In this document: positions 25,262-33,901 of the stretch, in pieces | Layout of the letters: each line of letters begins with the position of its first letter | How positions within the stretch are numbered: position 1 is the first letter of the stretch | NCBI GenBank assembly: GCA_007694095.1 | Contig: RECI01000159.1 | Location: forward strand, 1-35,810 | DNA: 35,810 bases | Direction of reading: 5' to 3' | Source: Balneolaceae bacterium | Lineage (GTDB): Bacteria; Bacteroidota; Rhodothermia; Balneolales; Balneolaceae | Notes under the pieces: generated by a model | The model's input: only the letters and a program-made list of their open reading frames with translations | The model's database searches: none | Told to the model about the DNA's origin: nothing | Made by a program: the position numbers and the translations under genes

Positions 25262-26245
25262 TTATTCTTCTGATAATGATCTGATGAATTCAACCAATGA
25301 TTGAAGTTCACTTTCTGATAAATGTGCGTATGGAACCATCACATTGTCGTATCCCTGGACAATCAGAGCCCCCGGTTCAACAATGGATTCAATGATATAC
25401 TCTTCATCTGCAATGGCGCTGGTGCCATCGGTGAAATTTCTTTCCGATCCATAGAGCCCTGCAACGGTGGGGCCTACACCCGGGGTGCCGTCGAGTGAGT
25501 GACAGGCCTGACAGGCGTTGCGGACAAACAGTGCTTCGCCTCTTTCCGCACTAACTTCTTCACCTGCCCCGGCGGCACGTGCTGCGGCCAGCGCTTCAAG
25601 GCGTGCCTGTTCTTCTGTAAAGATCCGTCCCAGTTCAGCCAGGTCAATATCGTACCTCTCCATTTCGACGGCAGGAACATACTGGCTTCGCTGAAGCGCA
25701 CGGACATAGGCAACAATCGCCCAGCGGTCTTCAACAGGAATCTGCGTGGCATAAGCGGGCATGTTCCTCACACCGTTTGCGATAGCTGAATAGATTTCAC
25801 CATCCGGCATACCCCTGCTGATATCGGAGTGGAACGTAGGTGCCGGCACGTAGCCATAGCCCCCGGTCATGATAATACCCCTTCCGTCACCGGTTCCGCC
25901 GTGACACATCTGGCAAAAAATATCATAACGTTCCCGGCCGCGATTCAGAAATTCACGGGTTAATTCAAACGGGATTTCGGAAATGTAGTTTCCACCTTCA
26001 TCAAGGCCTTCAAACAAAGCAACATCGTGGCGGAGATTACCCCTCGCAATGGTCCCCTCCACCGGCATTCTCATAGCCATGCCATCTTCAAAAAACGGGT
26101 TTTCCTGCTGGGCATTAAAACGCTCCTGGAAATTCATGTTAAAATGATGCCGGATAGGCGGCTTGTCAGACAATTGTCCCCGGCAAGAAATAATCATCAC
26201 CGAGATCAATAAAAGTGCGCTGATATGTTTTAAGGCCAATTTCAT
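25262..26245 (-). CDS. actE: Alternative complex III subunit ActE, lipoprotein with two cytochrome c domains
   Basis: 327 residues. A lipoprotein signal with Cys21 in MIISC anchors it to the membrane. The first cytochrome c domain has C111-Q-M-C114-H115 and probable distal Met162 (NMPAYA). A helical, Ala/Glu-rich linker (about 195-232) leads to a second domain (about 236-325) with C245-Q-A-C248-H249 and probable Met303. ActE is usually described as a monoheme subunit (for example in Rhodothermus), so the second heme domain is notable. It aligns with the C-terminal domain of CoxB at roughly 45 identical residues of about 90 by eye. ActE sits at the electron exit of ACIII. Confidence 0.92.
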   Translation of the reverse strand: MKLALKHISALLLISVMIISCRGQLSDKPPIRHHFNMNFQERFNAQQENPFFEDGMAMRMPVEGTIARGNLRHDVALFEGLDEGGNYISEIPFELTREFLNRGRERYDIFCQMCHGGTGDGRGIIMTGGYGYVPAPTFHSDISRGMPDGEIYSAIANGVRNMPAYATQIPVEDRWAIVAYVRALQRSQYVPAVEMERYDIDLAELGRIFTEEQARLEALAAARAAGAGEEVSAERGEALFVRNACQACHSLDGTPGVGPTVAGLYGSERNFTDGTSAIADEEYIIESIVEPGALIVQGYDNVMVPYAHLSESELQSLVEFIRSLSEE

Positions 26246-26281
26246 GTTCTAAACAGTCTTAAAAAATTATATTTGGATGAT

Positions 26282-26833
26282 TTACTCATCAAAAATCGAT
26301 TCGATATTTGTTGCTCCTGCATCGGCAAGAAGTTTCTGGACTTTTTCAGGTTCAAACTGGGGGTCTTCCGATTCGATGCATACAAAAAATCCGTCATCGG
26401 TTGCTTTTTTAAAATTCTCGGAATTAAAGAGCGGATGATTTAACCTTGGCAGCCCGTTCAGATAAAACATTCCGAAAACCGCCCCAAACGCGGCAAGAAG
26501 TACGGTTAATTCAAATAGTACCGGAACCCAAGCCGGGAAATTAAACAGGCTTTTCCCGCTGATATTCAGAGGGTAATCAATTACCATCATATAATAGATC
26601 ATGGCAAAACCGGCGGTTAATCCCAAGAACCCATGCCCTGCAACAATCCAGCCGAGTTTTGATTTATTCAGGTTCATCGCTCGGTCTATACCGTGTATCG
26701 GAAACGGGCTGAAAGTATCAAAGTGCCTGTATCCGCTGTCTTTCACAAGCCGCGCAGCATCCATTAATTCTTTTGGATTTTTGAATTCAGCAAGTATACC
26801 GTAAAGTGTTTTATCTGTGGTTGCTTTTTCCAT
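26282..26833 (-). CDS. actD: Alternative complex III subunit ActD (DUF3341)
   Basis: 183 residues. A soluble N-terminal domain (YGILAEFKNPKELMDAARLV, then HFDTFSPFPIHGIDRAM, about 11-55) precedes two membrane helices (about 63-86 and 101-126), and the C-terminal tail DDGFFVCIES is typical of DUF3341. It is a structural membrane subunit without cofactors. The gene starts 12 bases after actC and 36 bases precede actE. Confidence 0.93.
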   Translation of the reverse strand: MEKATTDKTLYGILAEFKNPKELMDAARLVKDSGYRHFDTFSPFPIHGIDRAMNLNKSKLGWIVAGHGFLGLTAGFAMIYYMMVIDYPLNISGKSLFNFPAWVPVLFELTVLLAAFGAVFGMFYLNGLPRLNHPLFNSENFKKATDDGFFVCIESEDPQFEPEKVQKLLADAGATNIESIFDE

Positions 26834-26845
26834 CGCTAACTAATT

Positions 26846-28273
26846 TTAAACAGATTTTTTATAAGGTTCCGGTATGACAACTTTCGGGGGAATAAACTCA
26901 CCTTTGTCATTGTAATTGTGTGGATCGGCCTGCGGCATTACACCTTTCAGCTCAGCAACTGCAACCATTGGAAGGAACCGCAGGAAGAGCAGGAAGAATG
27001 TGAAAAACAGGCCAAATGTACCAATATAGGTGGCAACGTCCCAGATTGTTGGGGAGTAATATCCCCACGATGATGGTAAATAGTCAGTAGAGAGTGATGA
27101 AACCACAATTACAAACCGTTCGAACCACATACCGATATTTACCACAATAGAAATCAAAAAGGTGAAAGCCACATGCCTTCGGAGTTTTTTGAACCAAAAG
27201 AATTGCGGTGACAATACGTTACACGTAATCATGATCCAGTACGCCCATGCGTACGGGCCGGTTGCGCGCAGGATGAAGATCGCCTTTTCATACTCCACAC
27301 CGCCATACCACGCTATGAAAAACTCCATCGCGTAGGCAAATCCAACCATCGAACCGGTCACAAGAATAATGATATTCATCTTTTCGATGTGGTCTACCGT
27401 CATGATGTCTTCAAGGCTGTAAATTTTCCGGCAAATGATCATAAGAGTAAGCACCATCGCGAACCCTGAAAATACCGCACCTGCTACGAAATAAGGCGGG
27501 AAAATGGTTGTATGCCATCCGGGGATAATCGATACGGCAAAGTCGAACGATACGATAGTATGAACGGAGAGCACAAGAGGGGTTGCCAGGCCGGCAAGGA
27601 TCATGTATGCTTTTTCATAATTCCACCAGTGGCGGTTGCTCCCTCTCCATCCAAGGGCAAATGTTCCGTAAATTACCTGGCCGACCTTGCTTTTTATCCG
27701 GTCACGAATTGTGGCTAAATCGGGCACCAGGCCAACATACCAAAAGAGCAGGGATACCGTAAAATAGGTTGAGATGGCAAAAACGTCCCAAAGCAGCGGG
27801 CTATTAAAATTGGGCCACATGGCCATGGAATTTGGAATTGGAAACATCCAGTACACTACCCAAATACGGCCTACGTGAATCGCCGGAAATATACCGGCAC
27901 ACATCACGGCAAAAATGGTCATGGCTTCCGCAAAACGGTTGATGGCTGTCCGCCAGCCCTGGCGGAACAGGAAAAGGATGGCGGAAATCAGTGTTCCCGC
28001 GTGGCCAATACCCACCCACCATACAAAGTTAATGATCGCCCATCCCCAGCCTACCGGCTGGTTCAATCCCCAGATTCCGGTTCCTTCCCAAAACAGCCAG
28101 GCTATGGATACCAGCAAAACCAGCAGCAAAATGTTGGAAACACCAAAAGCTATATACCATCCCATCGGAGTTGGCCGCATGTTGATGTCGGTAACCATTG
28201 CCGTAATATCCTTAAAGCTGTGGTTGCCTTTTACAAGAGCGGGTTCCGGAACGTATTCGTACGTTTTACTCAT
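26846..28273 (-). CDS. actC: Alternative complex III subunit ActC (NrfD/PsrC-like quinol-binding membrane subunit)
   Basis: 475 residues with about ten membrane helices, the NrfD/polysulfide-reductase family fold. Typical segments are [20 protein letters not shown] (about 88-107), [20 protein letters not shown] (about 113-132), [22 protein letters not shown] and [20 protein letters not shown]. In solved ACIII structures the quinol-binding site lies in ActC, near the periplasmic iron-sulfur subunit. The His and Asp/Glu residues in the early helices are candidates for quinol contact and proton transfer. Begins 36 bases after actB. Confidence 0.94.
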   Translation of the reverse strand: MSKTYEYVPEPALVKGNHSFKDITAMVTDINMRPTPMGWYIAFGVSNILLLVLLVSIAWLFWEGTGIWGLNQPVGWGWAIINFVWWVGIGHAGTLISAILFLFRQGWRTAINRFAEAMTIFAVMCAGIFPAIHVGRIWVVYWMFPIPNSMAMWPNFNSPLLWDVFAISTYFTVSLLFWYVGLVPDLATIRDRIKSKVGQVIYGTFALGWRGSNRHWWNYEKAYMILAGLATPLVLSVHTIVSFDFAVSIIPGWHTTIFPPYFVAGAVFSGFAMVLTLMIICRKIYSLEDIMTVDHIEKMNIIILVTGSMVGFAYAMEFFIAWYGGVEYEKAIFILRATGPYAWAYWIMITCNVLSPQFFWFKKLRRHVAFTFLISIVVNIGMWFERFVIVVSSLSTDYLPSSWGYYSPTIWDVATYIGTFGLFFTFFLLFLRFLPMVAVAELKGVMPQADPHNYNDKGEFIPPKVVIPEPYKKSV

Positions 28274-28309
28274 GTTTAGTCAGTTGCAATTATTTCCTTA
28301 TTGATTGAA

Positions 28310-31300
28310 TCAGCTCAATTCAGGGTTTTTGTTTGTTAATCTTGCGAGATAGGATGTACGTGGCCGGACATTAATCTCCTCAAGCATCACATAATTTCTG
28401 TCGTTACTCTTATTCTTTGATACAATGCTGTTTGCATCGGTCAAATCACCAAAAGAAATTGCATTTGCAGGGCACGCCTGCTGGCAGGCTGTTTGAACAG
28501 TGCCATCTGCCGGTTTTTTGGAGCCGGTAGCAATTTTCGTCTTGATCTTGGCTTTGTTAACCCGCTGTACACAGTATGTACATTTTTCAATCACACCACG
28601 GAAACGAACGGTTACCTGTGGATTCATGGCCATCTGGATAATTTCAGGATCGTCTCCCGTGGTCAGATATTCTTTTGAGTAGTTAAAGAAATTAAATCTT
28701 CGCACTTTGAACGGACAGTTGTTGGCGCAGTAACGGGTACCGATACAACGGTTGTAAGTCATTTGGTTGATTCCGTCCTCACTGTGGGTGGTTGCAGCAA
28801 CAGGACAAACCTGCTCGCAAGGCGCAAGCTCACAATGCATGCAAGGTACCGGCTGATGATACGCCGTCGGATTATCAGGATCACCTTCATAATAGCGGTC
28901 GGTCCTTATCCAGTGCATGATTCTGCGGCGCCCAACCTCCCTCTTGCCGATAACCGGGATATTATTTTCGGCCTGGCATGCAATGGTACACACTCCGCAG
29001 CCAAAGCACGAGTTAAGATCAATGGTCATTCCCCATTGAGGTTGATGCTCGGGTCCATACATTTCATTAAACAGGGATACAGGGCCTCGGTCATCGCCGG
29101 CAGCAATGGCTTCCTTCATACCCGGCACTTTAAAACCATGGAAACTCTCGAATGAGGCGAAATCCGGTTTTTCTTTGTATTCGGAAAGCGTAGCGGTGCG
29201 GATCATATCGCGGCCTTCAAGTGAGTGATGATCCTGAACGCAGGCTATCTCATAGGTTGTGCCCGTTGATTCAACTGTGGCCTGCTGGTAAAACAAATTC
29301 TCTGATGTTCGCAGCGGATAGGTATCAACCCCGACCCCATCGGCCACCCGGCCTGCATTTTCGCGGCCATAACCTACGGTGAGGGTGATGGAATCGTCGG
29401 CATGACCCGGTTCGATCCATGCGGCTATTTCAATCGTTCTTTCGCCAGCGGTAATCCGTACTTTCGGGACCCTGTTATGGCGGAAGCTTCGTTCCGGGTT
29501 AATGCCGATTCGCCGGGCGGTAGCAGCGCTCATCAGTGCCACGTTATCCCAGGTAATCTTGGTCATGGGTTCCGGGAGTTCCTGCAGCCAGCCATTGTTG
29601 GCAAACCTTCCGTCGAATAATCTCACATCAGGTTTAATCGCGATTTCAATTCCATCGATTGGGCTGCGTGTTAGGGCAGGCTGGATGGATGATGAAAATC
29701 CTTCACTTAAATTGACCATTTCAGTGTCAAAACCACTTTCGGCATCTACACCATCATGCAGTATTTCTTCCCAGCGGCGGTCAAAATCAGAAGTAATCAC
29801 CCCATTCCAGGTTTCCTGTACCAGGTCATAACCGGCGCTTACTTCTCCTGTTAAAAATGTATGTAGAAATTCAATTTCACTGATTCCACCAAAAAGGGGC
29901 AGGATTTGGGGTTGAATAATAGATCTTTGGCCGGTAAAAGATAATCCGTCGCCCCAGGCCTCAAGAAAATGGGCGCGGTTTACATGCCAGGTACTCAATC
30001 GGGACGTTTCGTCAACATAATCGGAAAGATGTATCGATGTTTCAACATTACCGAGAGCAAGTGCCAGGTCGAGGTCTGCCGGGGCATTGTAAGCAAGATT
30101 ACCTCCAACCATAACAACCGTATCGAAAACACCGGCTTTTAATTCACTGACGGCATCGAGGAAAGCCTGGTTTTCATCCCGGTTTTCGCGGTATGGCAGT
30201 TCGTGGTATGTTACCGTATTGCCCGCATTCCCCAAAGCAAGATTTATGGCTGCGGCAGCGGCATGAGTTTCCGGGGCATGGTCAGCGCCAACAGTTACAA
30301 TCGAATTGCCTTGTGCATTTAAAAGTTCGCCGGCAATTTTTTCGATCCAGTCGTGATTTGAAAAATCGTTGTTTACACCGCTGAACGCATCAAGGCCGCT
30401 TATGGACTGAGACAGCCTGGCGGCAAGTGCAAACGTAAACGGTGCTATATGAGAAGACTTGAGGCGAAGCCTGTGGTCGGCATAAGAACCTGTATTTGTA
30501 AAGGCATTCTCAACAATATAAATGCGCGACATATCATCGCTTGTGGATTCCACTTTACGTTTGGACGTAATCTCCAGGGAATACTCAACACTGTTTTTCC
30601 CGGCCTGCGGGTTCATAAAATCATCATCAAGGGAGAGCACCACATCAGCACTGTCGAAATGGTTTACGGTGCGGAGGCGTTGCCCGAATGCGAGCTGAGC
30701 GCCTTCAAGTGCATTGTTCTCGGAAAACGGCTCATAGGTTACCCATTCTGCATTTGGGAAATTTTCAAGAATTTGCCGTTTGACTCTGTGATAGGTTGGA
30801 GATGAAGTGGCTTCATCTATAAAGAGGATATTTCTGCCGGTATTTGAAAAATGCCCGGCCGCAAATGCCGAAAAATCATCAATGGAGACTTTTTCGCCGT
30901 TATGTCTCGGGGATCGTGACCGGTCGGGGTCGTAAAGGCCAAGAATAGCGGCCTGATGGTAGATATTGGTTCTCCCGCCGCTTGCCGGGTGATCAGGGTT
31001 CCCTTCGATTTTTGATGGGCGTCCCTCATTATTTGTGATCAATAATCCGGTTATAGAATCCTGGAATGGCATACCTGTTGCGTAAAACAGGGGTTCTCCG
31101 AGTACAAGGTCTTCCGGCTGACGTGAATAGGGTAATATTTTTTGAATCGGTTTGCGGCATGATGCAAACCCGGCAAGGGCGATGGAAGCACCCATTACCC
31201 GTAAAAAACTGCGTCGGGAAACCTGATCGGTCAGTTCGGTTGCATTTTCAGGGAATTCGCGTTCCGCAAATTTTTTGTACTCTTCGTTTTGAGCGAGTTC

Positions 31301-31345
31301 GTTTAAGCTTTTCCAGTAAGTTGTTTGATTCGGCTGATCACTCAT
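28310..31345 (-). CDS. actB: Alternative complex III subunit ActB (molybdopterin-oxidoreductase-like plus iron-sulfur domain)
   Basis: 1011 residues, a fusion. A twin-arginine motif (R44-R45, RRSFLRVMG) is followed by a hydrophobic stretch ending ALAGFASC, so Cys63 could be lipidated: Tat export plus lipoprotein anchoring. Residues about 70-740 resemble molybdopterin oxidoreductases, but ActB is known to lack the cofactor. Residues about 760-1000 form a ferredoxin-like domain with four Cys groups: C780, C783, C786, C790; C835, C838, C843, C847; C867, C873, C877; C922, C925, C954, C958. The three-Cys group fits the 3Fe-4S site. It is the large periplasmic scaffold of the complex. Confidence 0.95.
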   Translation of the reverse strand: MSDQPNQTTYWKSLNELAQNEEYKKFAEREFPENATELTDQVSRRSFLRVMGASIALAGFASCRKPIQKILPYSRQPEDLVLGEPLFYATGMPFQDSITGLLITNNEGRPSKIEGNPDHPASGGRTNIYHQAAILGLYDPDRSRSPRHNGEKVSIDDFSAFAAGHFSNTGRNILFIDEATSSPTYHRVKRQILENFPNAEWVTYEPFSENNALEGAQLAFGQRLRTVNHFDSADVVLSLDDDFMNPQAGKNSVEYSLEITSKRKVESTSDDMSRIYIVENAFTNTGSYADHRLRLKSSHIAPFTFALAARLSQSISGLDAFSGVNNDFSNHDWIEKIAGELLNAQGNSIVTVGADHAPETHAAAAAINLALGNAGNTVTYHELPYRENRDENQAFLDAVSELKAGVFDTVVMVGGNLAYNAPADLDLALALGNVETSIHLSDYVDETSRLSTWHVNRAHFLEAWGDGLSFTGQRSIIQPQILPLFGGISEIEFLHTFLTGEVSAGYDLVQETWNGVITSDFDRRWEEILHDGVDAESGFDTEMVNLSEGFSSSIQPALTRSPIDGIEIAIKPDVRLFDGRFANNGWLQELPEPMTKITWDNVALMSAATARRIGINPERSFRHNRVPKVRITAGERTIEIAAWIEPGHADDSITLTVGYGRENAGRVADGVGVDTYPLRTSENLFYQQATVESTGTTYEIACVQDHHSLEGRDMIRTATLSEYKEKPDFASFESFHGFKVPGMKEAIAAGDDRGPVSLFNEMYGPEHQPQWGMTIDLNSCFGCGVCTIACQAENNIPVIGKREVGRRRIMHWIRTDRYYEGDPDNPTAYHQPVPCMHCELAPCEQVCPVAATTHSEDGINQMTYNRCIGTRYCANNCPFKVRRFNFFNYSKEYLTTGDDPEIIQMAMNPQVTVRFRGVIEKCTYCVQRVNKAKIKTKIATGSKKPADGTVQTACQQACPANAISFGDLTDANSIVSKNKSNDRNYVMLEEINVRPRTSYLARLTNKNPELS

Positions 31346-31394
31346 TCTTTAAATACAGTTTGTTTAAATCGTTTTTAAGATGCGGCTTTTCCAA

Positions 31395-32039
31395 TCAGAA
31401 ATGACAGCTCTGGCAATACGTAGGCGCGTTAATATTATGCTTCGCAACAAGTTCCCGCCCGAGTTCAAGCTGATTTTCCGCAACATACCCCATAGTGGTA
31501 ATTTCTGATACCGGCCTTACGTGTTTTTCCGGTTCCCTGTGGCAATCAAGACACCAGCCCATACTGAGAGGCATTGCCTGGTAAACAATATCCATTCTGT
31601 CCACACGTCCATGGCACGATTCACAGCCAACTCCAACATTCACGTGAGCCGCATGGTTGAAATATGCATAATCGGGCAGCATGTGTACCTTGATCCACTC
31701 TATGGGTTTGCCTGTTTCCCAGCTTTCGCGTACCGGGGCAAGTTTTTCACTATCTGTGAGGATTTGCCCGTGACAGTTCATACAGGTTTGTGTTGCCGGT
31801 ATATTGGCGTATTTGGATTCTGTAACCTGGGTATGGCAATACTGGCAATCCATGCCCAGTTGGCCAACGTGTACCTTGTGGCTGAACGGAACAGGCTGCT
31901 CCGGGGCGTAGCCAACATCTAAAAATTCGGGAGAGAAAAAATACCAGACTACAAAAACAAGTGCGTTAAGAACAATGATTGAACCAAATAGAATTCTGCG
32001 TGGTGCTTCATTTGTCCACTTAGGAAAAATCTGAGCCAT
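31395..32039 (-). CDS. actA: Alternative complex III subunit ActA (pentaheme cytochrome c)
   Basis: 214 residues. One N-terminal membrane helix (about 15-35) anchors a periplasmic domain with five CXXCH motifs: C65-C68-H69, C86-C89-H90, C139-C142-H143, C163-C166-H167 and C209-C212-H213; the last lies one residue from the C-terminus. Other His residues (SHKVHVGQ, FNHAAHVNVG, EKHVRPV) supply distal ligands. ActA relays electrons from ActB toward ActE. It is the first gene of the operon; 49 bases separate it from actB. I found no convincing promoter box in the 439-base upstream gap on this strand. Confidence 0.95.
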   Translation of the reverse strand: MAQIFPKWTNEAPRRILFGSIIVLNALVFVVWYFFSPEFLDVGYAPEQPVPFSHKVHVGQLGMDCQYCHTQVTESKYANIPATQTCMNCHGQILTDSEKLAPVRESWETGKPIEWIKVHMLPDYAYFNHAAHVNVGVGCESCHGRVDRMDIVYQAMPLSMGWCLDCHREPEKHVRPVSEITTMGYVAENQLELGRELVAKHNINAPTYCQSCHF

Positions 32040-32478
32040 AAATTCTGCTGAAAGTTACCAATTACGTCTAATGTTGGAGCGGGCAGTAAGCCTTAAAAGA
32101 TTTCGAATATATGAAAATCTGCACATTTCAATAGTACCCGGATACAATATTTAAAATGATTCTAAATAACAGATTTAAATAGTTAAACAGGCTGATAGAA
32201 TTGAGAAATAAGATAGGGCACTGTCCAGAAAATTGCTCAAAAATCAATTAATTATTTTTTTTACTTCACCGAATCCTGAACAACATTCTTTTGTTTGGGA
32301 GCGGAATTTAAAAAGAGATTGAAAGATAGCAGTTTAGTGCCCCGTATTTTTTTCAACAAATGAAATTATCGGGACGGAAAGTGATCACAGCTCCTTGAAA
32401 TCGTTTTAAATTTTAACACTCTTTATCCAAAAATGCTCTAATTTTGAGCGTGAACAAATAAGACTTCATTCAGTAAAT
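32040..32478. other. Divergent promoter region between actA and the DUF420 gene
   Basis: 439 bases, AT-rich, no gene and no strong hairpin. It must contain the promoters of the respiratory operon (minus strand) and of the DUF420 gene (plus strand). Only the plus-strand box at 32439 could be recognised; no CAAAnnTA (reverse -7 box) was seen for the operon. Confidence 0.6.
32439..32446 (+). promoter_or_regulatory. Candidate -7 box (TAATTTTG) for the DUF420 gene
   Basis: TAATTTTG fits the TAnnTTTG consensus of Bacteroidota-type promoters and lies 32 bases upstream of the ATG at 32479. A clear -33 TTTG was not found at the usual spacing. Confidence 0.4.
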
Positions 32479-33048
32479 ATGGATTCATCATTAAATGAAC
32501 AACTTACCGTAAATGCGTTAAAAGAGATCAGTGTACCCAAAGCCATAGGAGTTATTCTGCTGGTGAGTGGAGCAGCTTTTCTGTTGCTGATCTACATGCT
32601 CTATTTCCGTGAAACAGCGGATACAACTGCAAGCTGGGTTGAACAGCTGCCGGCAGTAAATGCACTTTTAAACAGCATCAGTACAATTTTTATACTTTCC
32701 GGTTTCATTGCCATTAAGCAGAAAAAGTATATTGCACACATGAGGTTAATGCTAACCGCATTTGTTGCTTCATCCCTGTTCTTGATCAGTTACCTCGTAT
32801 ATCACAATTTTGTTGGCCACACACCCTTTCCCGGTGAAGGTTTTATCAGGCCTGTCTATTTTACCATCCTTATATCACATATCATCCTGTCGGCATTCGT
32901 AGTACCCCTGGTACTAACGAGTTACTACTTTGCATTTTCCGGAAAATTTAAAACACACCGAAAAGTCTCAATGTGGACATTCCCGATCTGGCTCTATGTA
33001 TCAGTCACAGGTGTAATGATTTTCTTTATCCTCAACGCATACGTTTGA
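32479..33048 (+). CDS. DUF420 membrane protein (oxidase-associated)
   Basis: 189 residues with five hydrophobic segments (about 20-43, 59-78, 86-107, 124-146 and 162-188). DUF420 signatures are PAVNALLNSISTIFILSGF, HMRLMLTAFVASSLFLISYL and YFTILISHIILSAFVVPLVL, with conserved His in YHNFVGH and ISHIIL and in the HRKVSMWTFPIWLYVSVTG end. The family is common beside heme-copper oxidase genes and is suspected of a role in oxidase assembly or heme/copper handling, but this is unproven. It is divergent from actA. Confidence 0.85.
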   Translation: MDSSLNEQLTVNALKEISVPKAIGVILLVSGAAFLLLIYMLYFRETADTTASWVEQLPAVNALLNSISTIFILSGFIAIKQKKYIAHMRLMLTAFVASSLFLISYLVYHNFVGHTPFPGEGFIRPVYFTILISHIILSAFVVPLVLTSYYFAFSGKFKTHRKVSMWTFPIWLYVSVTGVMIFFILNAYV

Positions 33049-33062
33049 GGGTGAGGAGTCCC

Positions 33063-33237
33063 GTAACCCGGCTCGCTGAGCCGGAAGGGAAAGCCATTGG
33101 AAAAGCAATTTAAACCGAATTGCCGTGATGCTGGATACTGGATACTGGATAATGTAGCCCGGCTCGCTGAGCCGGAAGGGAAAGCTATTACTAAAGCAAT
33201 TATAACCGAATCACCGTGATACTGGATACTGGATACT
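33063..33237. repeat. Tandem duplication of about 85 bp with REP-like hairpin
   Basis: Unit 1 (about 33063-33152) and unit 2 (about 33154-33237) share the GTARCCCGGCTCGCTGAGCC type start, GAAGGGAAAGC, the AAAGCAATT/ACCGAAT section, CCGTGAT and a final run of TGGATAC heptamers. Each unit contains a perfect stem-loop CCGGCTC-GCT-GAGCCGG, the same 7-bp stem with GCT loop geometry as the REP-like elements at 8.7-11.4 kb. Confidence 0.85.
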
Positions 33238-33250
33238 TGTAACATCAACC

Positions 33251-33352
33251 AGATCGCACACCGTACATCAAAGATCGTGTATCGCAGATCAGGATCAACC
33301 GGGCTGATGTACGATACACGATGTGCGATCTTTGATGTGCGATGTGGTTGGG
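33251..33352. repeat. Large imperfect inverted repeat made of heptamer-phased units
   Basis: The left arm (33251-33299) has ATC every 7 bases (AGATCGC, then one unit lacking it, then ACATCAA, AGATCGT, GTATCGC, AGATCAG). The right arm (33304-33352) has GAT every 7 bases (CTGATGT, ACGATAC, ACGATGT, GCGATCT, TTGATGT, GCGATGT). The arms are approximate reverse complements and could form a long cruciform or RNA hairpin. Confidence 0.8.
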
Positions 33353-33591
33353 TATGGAAACGGTAACGAGATATGTAAAAACACCATACTGTAAACCAAG
33401 GTTATGGGCTAAAGCCCGAGTGGTTTTTCGTGGCGTTGATTGAGGCTGTCTCAAAAGTCGTTAATGCCATTTTTAGGCTTAATAAATTTAGGTGATGAAT
33501 GATAGAATTGATTTCCAACTATTCCAACCTTCCCTCGCCTCCTGCCTTCGACGCTGAAAGGACTTCCGCTAATACGCTGAACGATACTTTT

Positions 33592-33673
33592 AACCAGAAA
33601 CATATTGTCCCTGCCGGGACAACGGCGTGTTCGGGCCGGTCTTTTTCTACAAACATAGCATCCCTGACGGGAC
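33592..33673. repeat. Pair of degenerate GGGAC-hairpin repeats
   Basis: Two related ~27-base units, at 33592-33621 and 33647-33673, share ACAAACATA/AGAAACATA followed by a short palindrome: TGTCCC-TGCC-GGGACA at 33606-33621 and ATCCC-TGAC-GGGAC near 33660-33673. A third, more decayed trace lies at about 33691-33705. Confidence 0.6.
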
Positions 33674-33783
33674 GGGGGGAATTGCATTGGAACAAACGAT
33701 CCCTGAATCACAAATCTATTCATGCGTCGATGTAATTCTATGAACCGAAGCGCGCCGTCAGGTCTGACAGCGTTGTTGGGGTT

Positions 33784-33822
33784 TAGATACTGGATACAGC
33801 TGACGGCTGACAGCTGATAGCT
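33784..33822. repeat. Composite heptamer array (TGGATAC then AGCTGAC)
   Basis: Consecutive 7-mers TAGATAC, TGGATAC, AGCTGAC, GGCTGAC, AGCTGAT and a partial AGCT. Two different heptamer families abut without losing the 7-base phase. Confidence 0.85.
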
Positions 33823-33847
33823 AAATACCTCATATTATTATATTCTT

Positions 33848-33896
33848 CCAACTGCCAACTGCCAACTGCCAACTGCCAACTGCCAACTGCCAACTC
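33848..33896. repeat. Heptamer tandem repeat (CCAACTG, seven copies)
   Basis: Six perfect copies of CCAACTG and one CCAACTC. The minus-strand open frame here repeats SWQLAVG only because of the repeat. Confidence 0.95.
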
Positions 33897-33901
33897 ACCA
33901 A

